Below the pieces are notes generated by a model. The model did not search any database. It was not told where the DNA came from and worked only from the letters and a program-made list of their open reading frames with translations. This document shows positions 10,947 to 19,051 of a stretch of DNA of 64,000 nt, piece after piece. The stretch's first letter is position 1; the number at the start of each line of letters is the position of its first letter. A program made the position numbers and the translations under genes. Source of the stretch: Hyphomicrobiales bacterium (GTDB lineage: Bacteria; Pseudomonadota; Alphaproteobacteria; Rhizobiales; Beijerinckiaceae); assembly GCA_027483895.1 (NCBI GenBank), contig JAIXTP010000037.1:40620-104619 (forward strand), written 5' to 3'.

Positions 10947-11846
10947 TCAGTCGCCCGGCTTCTCTCCGGCGCTCTTCTCCTCGGTGCGGAGAGCGTCGGC
11001 GAGGCGCATCGCGGCGCTTCCCGGCCGGAGCGGCTTCTGCTGGCTCTCGTGCGGGACCCAGCCCGACATCCAGACGAGTTCGAAGGTCGCCCGGACGCGC
11101 CCGTCGGGATCCGAGAACCGCTCCGCATAGATCTCGGCCGCCCGCAGCAGCGTCGCGCGCCTCAGCGGGTCGCGGCGGCGCGCGGCCAGCGGATTGGTGG
11201 CCCCCATCGCGCGCAGGTCGCGGAACAGGCCGAAGGGGCTCGCATACCGGACCACCACCGTATCGACGTCGGTGACGGGGAGCGCGAAACCGGCGCGTTG
11301 CAGAAGCCCCCCGAGATCACGGACGTCGGCGAAGGGCGCGACGCGCGGGCTCACGCCGCCTTCCATCTCGCTTTCGGCCTGCATGAAGGCCTGACGCAGC
11401 TCCGTCAGCGTGGCTCCGCCGAAAAGGCAGGCCATGAACAGGCCGTCCGGTTTGAGGACCCGCCGGGTCTGCACCAGCGTTCCCGGCAGATCGTCGACCG
11501 ACTGGAGCGCCAGCAGCGACACCACGAGATCGAAACGCTCGGACGCCGTCGCGATCAGCGAAGGATCGGCGACGAAGCCGTCGCGGCGCCCCGGCGCCAG
11601 CGCCGCCGCGACGGGCGCGGCCTGAACGATCCGTTGCGGGCGACCGTCGGCGGCGAGCGCGGCCACCGCCTGCGGGCCCGGCGTGCCGAGATCGAGCGCG
11701 GTCTCGAAGGGCCGCAGCACCGCGCCCAAGCGCTCGGCGAAATCTTCGGCGACGCGGGAGAGGAGGAAATCGGCCGGATCGCGGGCCGCGCGTTCGAGGC
11801 GGCGACGCAGGAGTTCGCGGTCGAAAAGGGCGGGTGCGCCGGTCAT
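10947..11846 (-). CDS. class I SAM-dependent methyltransferase (NDUFAF5/BioC-like)
   Basis: This 299-residue protein starts MTGAPALFDRELLRRRLERAA and contains a Rossmann-type methyltransferase core with ALDLGTPG as motif I and FDLVVSLLALQSVDDLP as the post-motif region. The layout matches the alphaproteobacterial homologues of NDUFAF5, the mitochondrial complex I assembly hydroxylase, and of BioC. Motif I is degenerate (usually DLGCGxG), which is also seen in NDUFAF5. The start at 11846 is chosen because the homologous MTGAP..FDRELL begins there. It is divergent from comF with 96 bp between them, a conserved pairing. The biochemical activity cannot be fixed from sequence alone. Confidence 0.82.
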   Translation of the reverse strand: MTGAPALFDRELLRRRLERAARDPADFLLSRVAEDFAERLGAVLRPFETALDLGTPGPQAVAALAADGRPQRIVQAAPVAAALAPGRRDGFVADPSLIATASERFDLVVSLLALQSVDDLPGTLVQTRRVLKPDGLFMACLFGGATLTELRQAFMQAESEMEGGVSPRVAPFADVRDLGGLLQRAGFALPVTDVDTVVVRYASPFGLFRDLRAMGATNPLAARRRDPLRRATLLRAAEIYAERFSDPDGRVRATFELVWMSGWVPHESQQKPLRPGSAAMRLADALRTEEKSAGEKPGD

Positions 11847-11942
11847 GGGCTCCTTATGGCGTCTGCCGCCGGGGCGGTCAAAGGAGGGAAGGACCGCAGC
11901 GGGGCGATTGGTTCCCGGCTCGCTCCCGGCTAAGCTCCCCGC

Positions 11943-12728
11943 ATGAGCGATGCACCGGCCCTCGCGGCCGATTTCGGGTCTCCACAACGTTCCGGCTCCC
12001 GCCTGAGGGCGATGCTGCGCGCCTTCGTGGACATCGTTCATCCGCCCGCCTGCGTTGCCTGCGGGGTCGGCCTGACCTTGCCGCATGCGCTTTGCCCCGC
12101 CTGCTGGCGGGCGATGCCCTTCATCGAGCGGCCCGTCTGCGAAAGGCTGGGCCGGCCGCTGCCGGTCGATTTCGGCGTGCCGATGCTTTGTGCCACCGCT
12201 CTGGCCGAGCCGCCGGCATTCGATCGGGCCCGCGCCGTCGTCCGTTATGACGGTCCCGGCCGCGAAATGGTGCACCGTCTGAAATACGGGGACGGGCTGC
12301 ATCTCGTGCCGGCGATGAGTGCATGGATGGAGCGCGCTGGGGCGGAACTCGTCGTCGATGCGGATCTGCTGGTGCCGGTGCCCCTGCACCGTTTCCGCCT
12401 GTGGCGGCGCCGGTTCAACCAGGCCGCCTCGCTGGCGCGCCCCATCGCCGAACGGTCCGGCAAGCCCCTATTGACCGACGCTCTCCGCCGCGTCCGGTCG
12501 ACGGCGCCGCAGCCCGGTCTGACCCGGAAGGAGCGCGCCGCCAATCTGCACCGGGCCTTCGCGGTGAAGGGGCGCAATGCCGAACGCATCCGGGGCGCGC
12601 GCGTGCTTTTGGTCGACGACGTGCTCACCACGGGCGCCACGGCGGAGGCCTGCACCCGTGCGCTTCTCGCGGCGGGCGCGTCCGCGGTGGATCTGCTCGT
12701 CTTCGCCTGCGTGGTGCCGGGCGACTGA
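11943..12728 (+). CDS. comF: ComF-family phosphoribosyltransferase-like protein
   Basis: This 261-residue protein has an N-terminal zinc-ribbon-like cysteine cluster (PPACVACG and CPACW, residues 35-60) and a C-terminal PRTase fold with the PRPP-binding motif VLLVDDVLTTGATA. ComF proteins are needed for DNA uptake in competent bacteria, but the alphaproteobacterial copies are conserved even without known competence. It is the first gene of a comF-grxC-nitrilase-DUF1178 run on the plus strand, with 45 bp to grxC. Confidence 0.9.
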   Translation: MSDAPALAADFGSPQRSGSRLRAMLRAFVDIVHPPACVACGVGLTLPHALCPACWRAMPFIERPVCERLGRPLPVDFGVPMLCATALAEPPAFDRARAVVRYDGPGREMVHRLKYGDGLHLVPAMSAWMERAGAELVVDADLLVPVPLHRFRLWRRRFNQAASLARPIAERSGKPLLTDALRRVRSTAPQPGLTRKERAANLHRAFAVKGRNAERIRGARVLLVDDVLTTGATAEACTRALLAAGASAVDLLVFACVVPGD

Positions 12729-12773
12729 AGGCCCTATATACTCCGCACCGCGTTTTTCGTCGGAGAGTTCGTG

Positions 12774-13031
12774 ATGGCCCCCGTCACCATCTACACCAAG
12801 GGCTACTGCCCCTATTGCCATGCCGCGAAGGACCTTCTGAAGAAGAAGGGCGCCGCCTTCGAGGATATCGACGTCACCACCGATCGCGAAGGTCAGGCCG
12901 CGATGACGAAGCGCGCCGGCGGACGCACGACGGTGCCGCAGATCTTCATCGGCGACACGCATGTCGGCGGCTGCGACGACCTTTATGCCCTCGACGCCGC
13001 GGGCAAGCTCGATCCCCTTCTCGCCGCCTGA
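12774..13031 (+). CDS. grxC: glutaredoxin 3 (dithiol)
   Basis: This 85-residue glutaredoxin carries the dithiol active site CPYC (Cys12 and Cys15) after TIYTKGY, the TVPQIFIG cis-Pro segment and the GGCDDLYAL turn. It reduces protein disulfides and mixed disulfides using glutathione. The ATG at 12774 is preferred over the GTG one codon earlier because a GGAGAG lies six bases upstream of it. It precedes the nitrilase-type gene by eight bases and is probably co-transcribed with it. Confidence 0.95.
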   Translation: MAPVTIYTKGYCPYCHAAKDLLKKKGAAFEDIDVTTDREGQAAMTKRAGGRTTVPQIFIGDTHVGGCDDLYALDAAGKLDPLLAA

Positions 13032-13039
13032 GGCCGTCC

Positions 13040-13888
13040 ATGTCCCGTTTCATCGCCGCCTGCGTCCAGCTCCGCTCGGGCACCGATCCGAAGGCGAATA
13101 CCGAGACCGCGCTTCGGCTGATCGCCGAAGCTGCGGACAAGGGTGCGCATTACGTCCAGACCCCCGAGATGTCGAATGCGGTGAACCGCAATCGCGAGGG
13201 GCTGATGGCGACGCTCGCGCCGGAGGAAAAGGACGGGATGCTGGCGGCGCTGCGCGGCCTCGCCCGCGACCGGCGGATCCATATCCATATCGGTTCGCTG
13301 GCGATCGCGGTGGGCGACAAGGTGGCGAACCGCGCCTATGTGATCGGCCCTGACGGCGGGATCGCCGCGCGTTACGACAAGGTCCATCTCTACGACGTCG
13401 ACCTGCCGAACGGCGAAAGCTGGCGCGAGTCCCGCACCTATACGGCGGGCAAGCAGGCCGTGGCGGTCGATCTGCCTTGGGGCCGGCTCGGCGTGACGAT
13501 CTGCTACGACGTGCGCTTCGCGCATCTCTATCGGGCGCTGGCGGAAGCGGGCTGCGATTTCATCTCGGCGCCCGCCTGCTTCACCAAGCAGACCGGCGAG
13601 GCGCATTGGCAGGTGCTGCACCGCGCCCGCGCGATCGAGACGGGCTCGTTCATGATCTCCGCGGCGCAGGCCGGGAAGCATGAGGACGGTCGGGAGACCT
13701 ACGGCCATTCGATCATCGTCGATCCGTGGGGCCGGGTTCTGGCCGAAGCGGGCGACGCGCCGGGCGTGATCCTCGCCGAGATCGATACGGCGCTCGTGGC
13801 CGACGCCCGCGCCCGCATTCCGACGCTCGTCCATGCGCGTCAGGTGCCGGTGACGGTGCTCGGCACGGCCGAGGCCGTCGCGTCCTGA
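13040..13888 (+). CDS. carbon-nitrogen hydrolase (nitrilase family, Nit1/omega-amidase-like)
   Basis: This 282-residue protein has the nitrilase catalytic triad: Glu43 in TPEMSN, Lys in RYDKVHLYDVD and Cys in TICYDVRF. The closest family branch is deaminated-glutathione amidase/omega-amidase, which repairs side products of transamination. The gene is linked to a glutaredoxin gene just upstream, which fits a glutathione-related role. The ATG at 13040 starts the homologous MSRFIAACVQL and follows the grxC stop by eight bases. It is followed 16 bases later by the DUF1178 gene. Confidence 0.92.
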   Translation: MSRFIAACVQLRSGTDPKANTETALRLIAEAADKGAHYVQTPEMSNAVNRNREGLMATLAPEEKDGMLAALRGLARDRRIHIHIGSLAIAVGDKVANRAYVIGPDGGIAARYDKVHLYDVDLPNGESWRESRTYTAGKQAVAVDLPWGRLGVTICYDVRFAHLYRALAEAGCDFISAPACFTKQTGEAHWQVLHRARAIETGSFMISAAQAGKHEDGRETYGHSIIVDPWGRVLAEAGDAPGVILAEIDTALVADARARIPTLVHARQVPVTVLGTAEAVAS

Positions 13889-13904
13889 GGAGCGCTCCGT
13901 CGCC

Positions 13905-14375
13905 ATGATCCGCTACGCGCTGGCCTGCGACGCGGGCCACGATTTCGAGAGCTGGTTCCGCGACAGCGCCGCTTATGACGAGCAGCGGGCGCAGGGCTTC
14001 GTCGCCTGCCCGTTCTGCGGATCCGCGAAGGTGGAAAAGGCGATCATGGCGCCCCGCGTCGCCCGCACGGACCGCGACGCGCCGGCCTTGTCGGCGCCGG
14101 TCCCCGCCGAGCCCGCATCGGAGGCGACCGTTCCCGCAGTGGTGTCCGAGAAGGACAGGATGCTGCGCGACCTCGTCCGTCGCGTCCACGCGCATCTGAA
14201 GGACAATGCCGATTATGTCGGCCCGTCCTTCGCGGACGAGGCGCGCCGGATGCATGAGGGCGAAGCCGAGATGCGCGCCATCTGGGGCGAGGCGACGCTC
14301 GAAGAGGCGAAGGCGCTGATCGAGGACGGCATCGAGGCGATGCCGATCCCCGCGCTTCCCGACGACCGGAACTGA
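13905..14375 (+). CDS. DUF1178 family protein
   Basis: This 156-residue protein starts MIRYALACDAGHDFESWF and has a CPFCGS knuckle near residue 36 together with the earlier CDAGH, suggesting a small zinc-binding N-terminal domain like rubredoxin-type regulators. An Ala/Pro linker (about 50-80) leads to a helical C-terminus (KDNADYVGPSFADEARRMH, about 105-125). The family is conserved in Proteobacteria and usually follows the grxC-nitrilase pair, as here, but has no assigned function. It converges on the thiolase gene with six bases between stops. Confidence 0.88.
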   Translation: MIRYALACDAGHDFESWFRDSAAYDEQRAQGFVACPFCGSAKVEKAIMAPRVARTDRDAPALSAPVPAEPASEATVPAVVSEKDRMLRDLVRRVHAHLKDNADYVGPSFADEARRMHEGEAEMRAIWGEATLEEAKALIEDGIEAMPIPALPDDRN

Positions 14376-14381
14376 CCCGGC

Positions 14382-15548
14382 TTACTTCGTCCGTTCGAGG
14401 ATCGAGACGTAGTTCGCGACCGCGGCGCCGCCCATGTTGAAAATGCCGCCCATGGTCGCGCCGGGGATCTGCATGTCGCCCGCCTCGCCCGCGAGCTGCA
14501 TCGCGGTGAGCGCATGCATGGAGACGCCGGTCGCGCCGATGGGGTGCCCCTTGGCCTTGAGGCCGCCCGACGGATTGACGGGCAGGCGCCCGTCCTTCTG
14601 CGTCCACCCCTCGCGGATCGCGCGGGCGCCCTGACCTTCGGGCGCGAGGCCCATCGCCTCGTATTCGATGAGTTCGGCGATGGTGAAGCAGTCATGCGTC
14701 TCGACGAAGGAGAGATCGTCGAGCGTGACGCCCGCCTGCTCGAGCGCCCGCCGCCAAGCGGTGCCGCAACCCTCGAATTTCAGGATGTCGCGCTTCGACA
14801 TCGGCAGGAAATCCTGCGCATGCGCGGCGGCGCGGAAGGAGATCGCGCGCTCCATGCCCGCGGCCACCTCGCCGTCGGCGATCACCACGGCGGCGGCGCC
14901 GTCGGACACCAGCGAGCAGTCGGTCCGCTTCAGCGGTCCGGCGACGAACGGGTTCTTCTCGCTTTCCTGTCGGCAGAAATCGAAGCCGAGATCCTTGCGC
15001 ATCTGAGCGTACGGATTGGCGACGCCGTTCTTGTGGTTCTTCGCGGCGATCATCGCCAGCGCGTCGGACTGGTCGCCCCAGCGCTGGAAATAGGCCGCGC
15101 CGATCTTGCCGAACACGCCCGCGAAGCCGCCGGGCGTGTCGCCGTCCTCCGGGAGATAGGAGGCCTTCAGCAGGTTGCGGCCGATCTCGGCGCCGGGCGT
15201 CTTCGTCATCTGCTCGACGCCGACGACGAGGACGATCCTCGCGGATTTCGCGGCGATGCTCTTCACCGCCTGATGAACGGCGGCCGAGCCGGTGGCGCAG
15301 GCGTTCTCGACGCGCGTGGCCGGCTTGAAGCGCAGGGCGGGGTCGGCCTGCAGCACGAGCCCGGCCGTGAATTCCTGCGCGGAGAAGCCCGCGCCGAAAT
15401 GGCCGAGATAGATCTCGTCGACTTCGGAGGCCGTGATGCCGGCATGCGCGATCGCGTCCTGCGCCACGCGCACGATCAGGCTTTCCACGGTCTCGGCGTC
15501 CATCTTGGCGAAAGGCGTATGCGCCCAGCCCACGATCGCGGCGGTCAT
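14382..15548 (-). CDS. SCP2-type thiolase (acetyl-CoA acetyltransferase family)
   Basis: This 388-residue thiolase-fold protein carries the nucleophilic cysteine in VENACATGSAA (about residue 84), an HDCF motif (ETHDCFTIAELIEYE) and the GHP motif (LKAKGHPIGATG). HDCF replaces the usual NEAF and marks the SCP2/SCP-x branch. These enzymes degrade or condense 3-ketoacyl-CoA substrates, often of unusual branched or ring structure. It stands alone on the minus strand, with the EamA exporter 97 bp upstream. Its acyl-CoA substrate is unknown. Confidence 0.88.
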   Translation of the reverse strand: MTAAIVGWAHTPFAKMDAETVESLIVRVAQDAIAHAGITASEVDEIYLGHFGAGFSAQEFTAGLVLQADPALRFKPATRVENACATGSAAVHQAVKSIAAKSARIVLVVGVEQMTKTPGAEIGRNLLKASYLPEDGDTPGGFAGVFGKIGAAYFQRWGDQSDALAMIAAKNHKNGVANPYAQMRKDLGFDFCRQESEKNPFVAGPLKRTDCSLVSDGAAAVVIADGEVAAGMERAISFRAAAHAQDFLPMSKRDILKFEGCGTAWRRALEQAGVTLDDLSFVETHDCFTIAELIEYEAMGLAPEGQGARAIREGWTQKDGRLPVNPSGGLKAKGHPIGATGVSMHALTAMQLAGEAGDMQIPGATMGGIFNMGGAAVANYVSILERTK

Positions 15549-15645
15549 CGGAAGATCCTCCCCGTCCTGAATGCGGGGGCAGTGTGTTCGGCCGGAACGG
15601 GACCCGCAAGGGGCAGCAACGCGGATCCGCCGTGCGGTTTTCGGC

Positions 15646-16530
15646 TCAGTGGGAGAGGAGAAGGAGCGCGACGCCGCCCACGATGAGAGCCATGCCCGCG
15701 AGCTCGCGCCGGTCGGGCGCCCTTTCGGACAGGCGCCGCGCGACGGCTTGGGCCATCAGCACCTCGACGAGAGCGAGCGTCCGGACATTCGCGGCGCTCG
15801 TCAGCGCGAAGCCGATGAACCAGAACTGCGAGGCGAAGGCGCCCATGAAGCCCGCGAAGACCGATCCGCGCCATGCGCCGAAGCTCTTGACGAGCGCCTG
15901 CCGATCGAAGGCCGTCATCCAGACGAGGAGAAGCGCCGATTGGAGGCCGAGCGACCAGGCGAGCACGGTCGTGGCCCTGAGCACGAAATCCGCATCGCCG
16001 AGCGTGGTGATGGCGCCGCGGAAGGCGACCGCGGCCAAGGCGAAGAACGCGCCCGCGCCGATCCCGAACAGCGTCGCGCGCAGGCTGCCCGCCTCGCGCT
16101 CGACGCCGGGTTTCCATGCGGTCAGCACGACGCCCACGGTGGCGACCACCACCGCGATCATGCCGAGCGGCGTCAGCGTTTCGCCGAGGAGCACGATGCC
16201 GAACAGCGCCGCCTGCACGGGCTCTGTCTTCACATAGGCCGTGGTGAGGGCGAAGGAGCGCTCCTTCATCGCGGCGAGCATCAGCCCCGTCGCAAGGATC
16301 TGCGCCACCGCGCCCGCGAGGATGAAGGCGAGGTGAGACGTCTCGACGGCAGGCGCGGCCTTGCCGGTGGCCGTCGTCACGAGAAACAGGAACAGCAGCG
16401 AGAACGGAAAACCGAACAGGAAGCGGACCTGCGTCGCGCCGACCGTGCCGATCCGGGCCGTGAGGTTGCGCTGCATCGCGTTGCGGGCCGTCTGAGCCGC
16501 CGCCGCGATCAGCGTCGCGAGGATCCACAC
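15646..16530 (-). CDS. EamA-family DMT-superfamily transporter
   Basis: This 294-residue protein has about ten hydrophobic segments arranged as two EamA repeats; conserved pieces include LVEVLMAQAVARR and GMALIVGGVALLLL. EamA proteins export or import small metabolites such as amino acids. I chose the GTG start at 16530 because AGGA is about nine bases upstream and the first membrane helix begins immediately; an in-frame ATG at 16593 would add 21 hydrophilic residues. That upstream segment would overlap a perfect 28-bp palindrome (16598-16625) that probably regulates this gene and the divergent dac gene. Substrate unknown. Confidence 0.82.
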   Translation of the reverse strand: MWILATLIAAAAQTARNAMQRNLTARIGTVGATQVRFLFGFPFSLLFLFLVTTATGKAAPAVETSHLAFILAGAVAQILATGLMLAAMKERSFALTTAYVKTEPVQAALFGIVLLGETLTPLGMIAVVVATVGVVLTAWKPGVEREAGSLRATLFGIGAGAFFALAAVAFRGAITTLGDADFVLRATTVLAWSLGLQSALLLVWMTAFDRQALVKSFGAWRGSVFAGFMGAFASQFWFIGFALTSAANVRTLALVEVLMAQAVARRLSERAPDRRELAGMALIVGGVALLLLSH

Positions 16531-16597
16531 GATCTTGCGTCCTTTCGTCCGCGATCGGCCGTCCGCGACGGCCGCGCCGCCTTCGTGCCGCATTCGC

Positions 16598-16625
16598 TGC
16601 CTAGCAGCGGGCCCGCTGCTAGGCA
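16598..16625. promoter_or_regulatory. perfect 28-bp palindrome between divergent genes (operator candidate)
   Basis: The segment 16598-16625 equals its own reverse complement over all 28 bases, with half-site TGCCTAGCAGCGGG. It lies in the 165-bp region between the EamA gene (start 16530, minus) and the D,D-carboxypeptidase gene (start 16696, plus). There is no T-run, so it is not a simple terminator; a dimeric regulator site is the better guess. Confidence 0.5.
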
Positions 16626-16695
16626 AATCGCCGAGGCGGCGCTACCACTTTCCACGCGACCCCAGCGGTCCCTCCCGAGGCAAGCGATCACGGTG

Positions 16696-18117
16696 ATGCG
16701 GTTTCCGGTTCTCGTCGGTGCGGTTTTGACGGCGGCGGCAACGCTTGCCGGCCCGGCATCGGCCGCGCCCGTTCTGCTTGCCGACCTTGCGACCGGGCAG
16801 GTGCTCGAGGCCGAGGAGGCGACCCGCCCCTGGCATCCCGCCTCCGTCACGAAGCTGATGACGGCCTATGTCGCGCTCAAGCATGTGCGCACGGGCAAGA
16901 TCCGGCTGGACGCGCCGCTCCCGGTCTCCGCACGCGCCACGACCGCGCCGCCCTCGCGCATCGGCATCAAGCCCGGCCAGACCGTGACGCTGGACGATGC
17001 ACTCAAGATCCTGATGGTGAAGTCGGCCAACGACGTCGCGATCGTCGTGGCGGAGGGCATCGGCGGTTCGGTCGAGAAATTCGCCGCGATGATGAATGCC
17101 GAGGCCGCGGCGCTCGGCATGCGCGAGAGCCGTTTCCTCAATCCGCACGGGCTGCAGGCCGACGGGCAGCAGACTTCGGCGCGCGACATGGCGATCCTCG
17201 CCCGGCGCCTCCTCACCGATTTCCCGCAGCATCGCGCCCTGTTCGGGATCGGAGCCATCAAGCTCGACGACAAGGTGATGGAGAACCACAACGGCGTGAT
17301 CGGCCGCTATCCCGGCGCGACCGGCATGAAGACCGGGTTCATCTGCGCCTCGGGCTTCAACGTCGTGGCGACGGCGCGGCGCGACGGGCGGGAACTGATC
17401 GCGGTCGTGTTCGGCCAGCCCAACGCCGTCGAGCGGACGTTCCGCACCATGCAGCTCTTCGACGACGGCTTCGCGCGCCGTGCATCCGGCCCCAATCTCG
17501 AGGCCCTGCCGGTCTCGGCCGAGACCGAGGCGCCGAACATGCGCGAGGCGATCTGCGGGCGGAAGGGCGCCGCGACCGGCGAGACCTCCGAGCCTGCGGC
17601 CGCCGCCCCCGGGGAAGCGGCGGTCACCGATCCCGCCGCGGTCGCCGGGCCCCGGAAGCTCGGTCCGCGCGAGCCCTTCGAGCCGATCGTCGTCGCGATC
17701 GCCGGAGCGCCGGCGGTCGTCGCCAAGGCACCCAAGCCCGCGAAAAAGAGCGCCCCCGTACCTGAAAAGGCCACCGACGCCGAGACAAAGACGGCTGCGG
17801 CCGCCGAACCGGTCAAGAAGCCCGCTCCGAAGCCTGCTCCCAAGGCCGAGAAGAAAGAGACGGCCGAGGCGGACGCCAAGGCGAAAGCCCCGGCGCCTGC
17901 CAAGAAGCCGGCACCCAAGCCCGCGCCGCCGAAACCCGCCGAGGAACGGCCCGCCCCCGCGAGCGACACCGTGGCGACGGCCAAGCCCGATGCCGACAAG
18001 CCTGCCGCCGCGGAGACGAAGGAAGCGGCGACCTTGGGTGCGACGCCCATTCTGCCGTCGGGCGGCATTCTCAACCTGCCGGCGCGCAGCCCCGCGCTGT
18101 CCGACCGGACCCGTTGA
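16696..18117 (+). CDS. D-alanyl-D-alanine carboxypeptidase with a long Lys/Pro/Ala tail
   Basis: This 473-residue exported penicillin-binding protein trims pentapeptide stems in peptidoglycan. It has a signal peptide (about residues 1-23, ending ASAA) and the serine D,D-peptidase motifs SVTK (Ser50, Lys53), SAN (110-112) and KTG (212-214). The peptidase domain ends near residue 290. The remaining ~180 residues are low-complexity, rich in Lys, Pro and Ala with repeated KPAPK units, and end in GGILNLPARSP. Alphaproteobacterial relatives often carry an SPOR domain at this position; I do not see one. The EamA gene follows by ten bases. Confidence 0.9.
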   Translation: MRFPVLVGAVLTAAATLAGPASAAPVLLADLATGQVLEAEEATRPWHPASVTKLMTAYVALKHVRTGKIRLDAPLPVSARATTAPPSRIGIKPGQTVTLDDALKILMVKSANDVAIVVAEGIGGSVEKFAAMMNAEAAALGMRESRFLNPHGLQADGQQTSARDMAILARRLLTDFPQHRALFGIGAIKLDDKVMENHNGVIGRYPGATGMKTGFICASGFNVVATARRDGRELIAVVFGQPNAVERTFRTMQLFDDGFARRASGPNLEALPVSAETEAPNMREAICGRKGAATGETSEPAAAAPGEAAVTDPAAVAGPRKLGPREPFEPIVVAIAGAPAVVAKAPKPAKKSAPVPEKATDAETKTAAAAEPVKKPAPKPAPKAEKKETAEADAKAKAPAPAKKPAPKPAPPKPAEERPAPASDTVATAKPDADKPAAAETKEAATLGATPILPSGGILNLPARSPALSDRTR

Positions 18118-18127
18118 GGGCCCGCGC

Positions 18128-19051
18128 ATGACAGGTTCTCCGGCGCCGGCCGCGCCCTTCGCATCCGGCATGCTGCTCGCGCTTTCGAGCGCCTTCTTCT
18201 ACGGCGTGCAGATCAGCTTCGCCCGCATGGCGGCGAATGACGGCGTGACGGGGCCGCTCATCGTCGGCTGGCGAACGGTGCTGATGATCCTCCTCGCTCT
18301 CGGCGTCATGGCGGTGCTGCGCACCGGACCGGCCGTGCCGGCCGACGAGCGCCGCGCGGTCGCCGGCCTCAGCCTCGCCAGCGCCTTCGTGGCGCTCTGC
18401 TACGTGTCCTCGGTCGCCTATATCCCGGTCACCGTCGCCGCGGTGATCTTCTACACCTTCCCCGTCCTGATCGTGCTTTCGGGGCCTTGGGTCGACGGGC
18501 GACCGCTGACGGGCCCGCTGATCGGCGTCGTGCTGCTCGCCTTCGTCGGCGTCGTTCTGGTGGTCGGGCCGGCCCTGTCGGATCTCGATCCGCTCGGCGT
18601 GGCGCTCGCGGCGGGCGCCAGCCTGTCGGCGACCTGGCAGTTTCATGCGGGCGCCCGCGCCCGGAAGACGGGGACCACGGCGAAGCTCTTCTGGGTGCAG
18701 GTGGCGATGCTGCCCCTCGCGGTGGTCGCCGCCTTCGCATCCTCCGGCACCGTCTCGCCTTCGTCCTTCGCCTTCTCGCCGCTCGCGGTGGCGCTCACCA
18801 TCGGCCTCTACGTCGTCGCGCTCGCGCTGCAGCTTCCGGCCATGGCGCGGGTGGCGCCCGCCGCGGCGGGGCTCGCCTTCTGCGCCGAGCCGGTGATCTC
18901 CGCCGTGTCTTCGACGGTGCTTCTCGGCGAACGCCTGTCCGGCATCCAATATGTCGGCGGGCTTCTGGTGGTCGCGGCCATCATCGCCAATGTCGTGGTG
19001 GAAACGCGGGCCGCGCCGCTTCGCGCCGTCGCGGCCGAGGGCGGCGAATGA
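18128..19051 (+). CDS. EamA-family DMT-superfamily transporter
   Basis: This 307-residue protein has about ten membrane helices in two EamA repeats; the second repeat ends AEPVISAVSSTVLLGERLSG, a typical EamA C-terminal motif. The start at 18128 follows the dac stop by ten bases. Its stop overlaps the CobW start in an ATGA of four bases, so translational coupling to the metallochaperone gene is likely. That linkage suggests, without proving, a metal- or cofactor-related substrate. It is a different subgroup from the exporter at 15646-16530. Confidence 0.85.
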   Translation: MTGSPAPAAPFASGMLLALSSAFFYGVQISFARMAANDGVTGPLIVGWRTVLMILLALGVMAVLRTGPAVPADERRAVAGLSLASAFVALCYVSSVAYIPVTVAAVIFYTFPVLIVLSGPWVDGRPLTGPLIGVVLLAFVGVVLVVGPALSDLDPLGVALAAGASLSATWQFHAGARARKTGTTAKLFWVQVAMLPLAVVAAFASSGTVSPSSFAFSPLAVALTIGLYVVALALQLPAMARVAPAAAGLAFCAEPVISAVSSTVLLGERLSGIQYVGGLLVVAAIIANVVVETRAAPLRAVAAEGGE

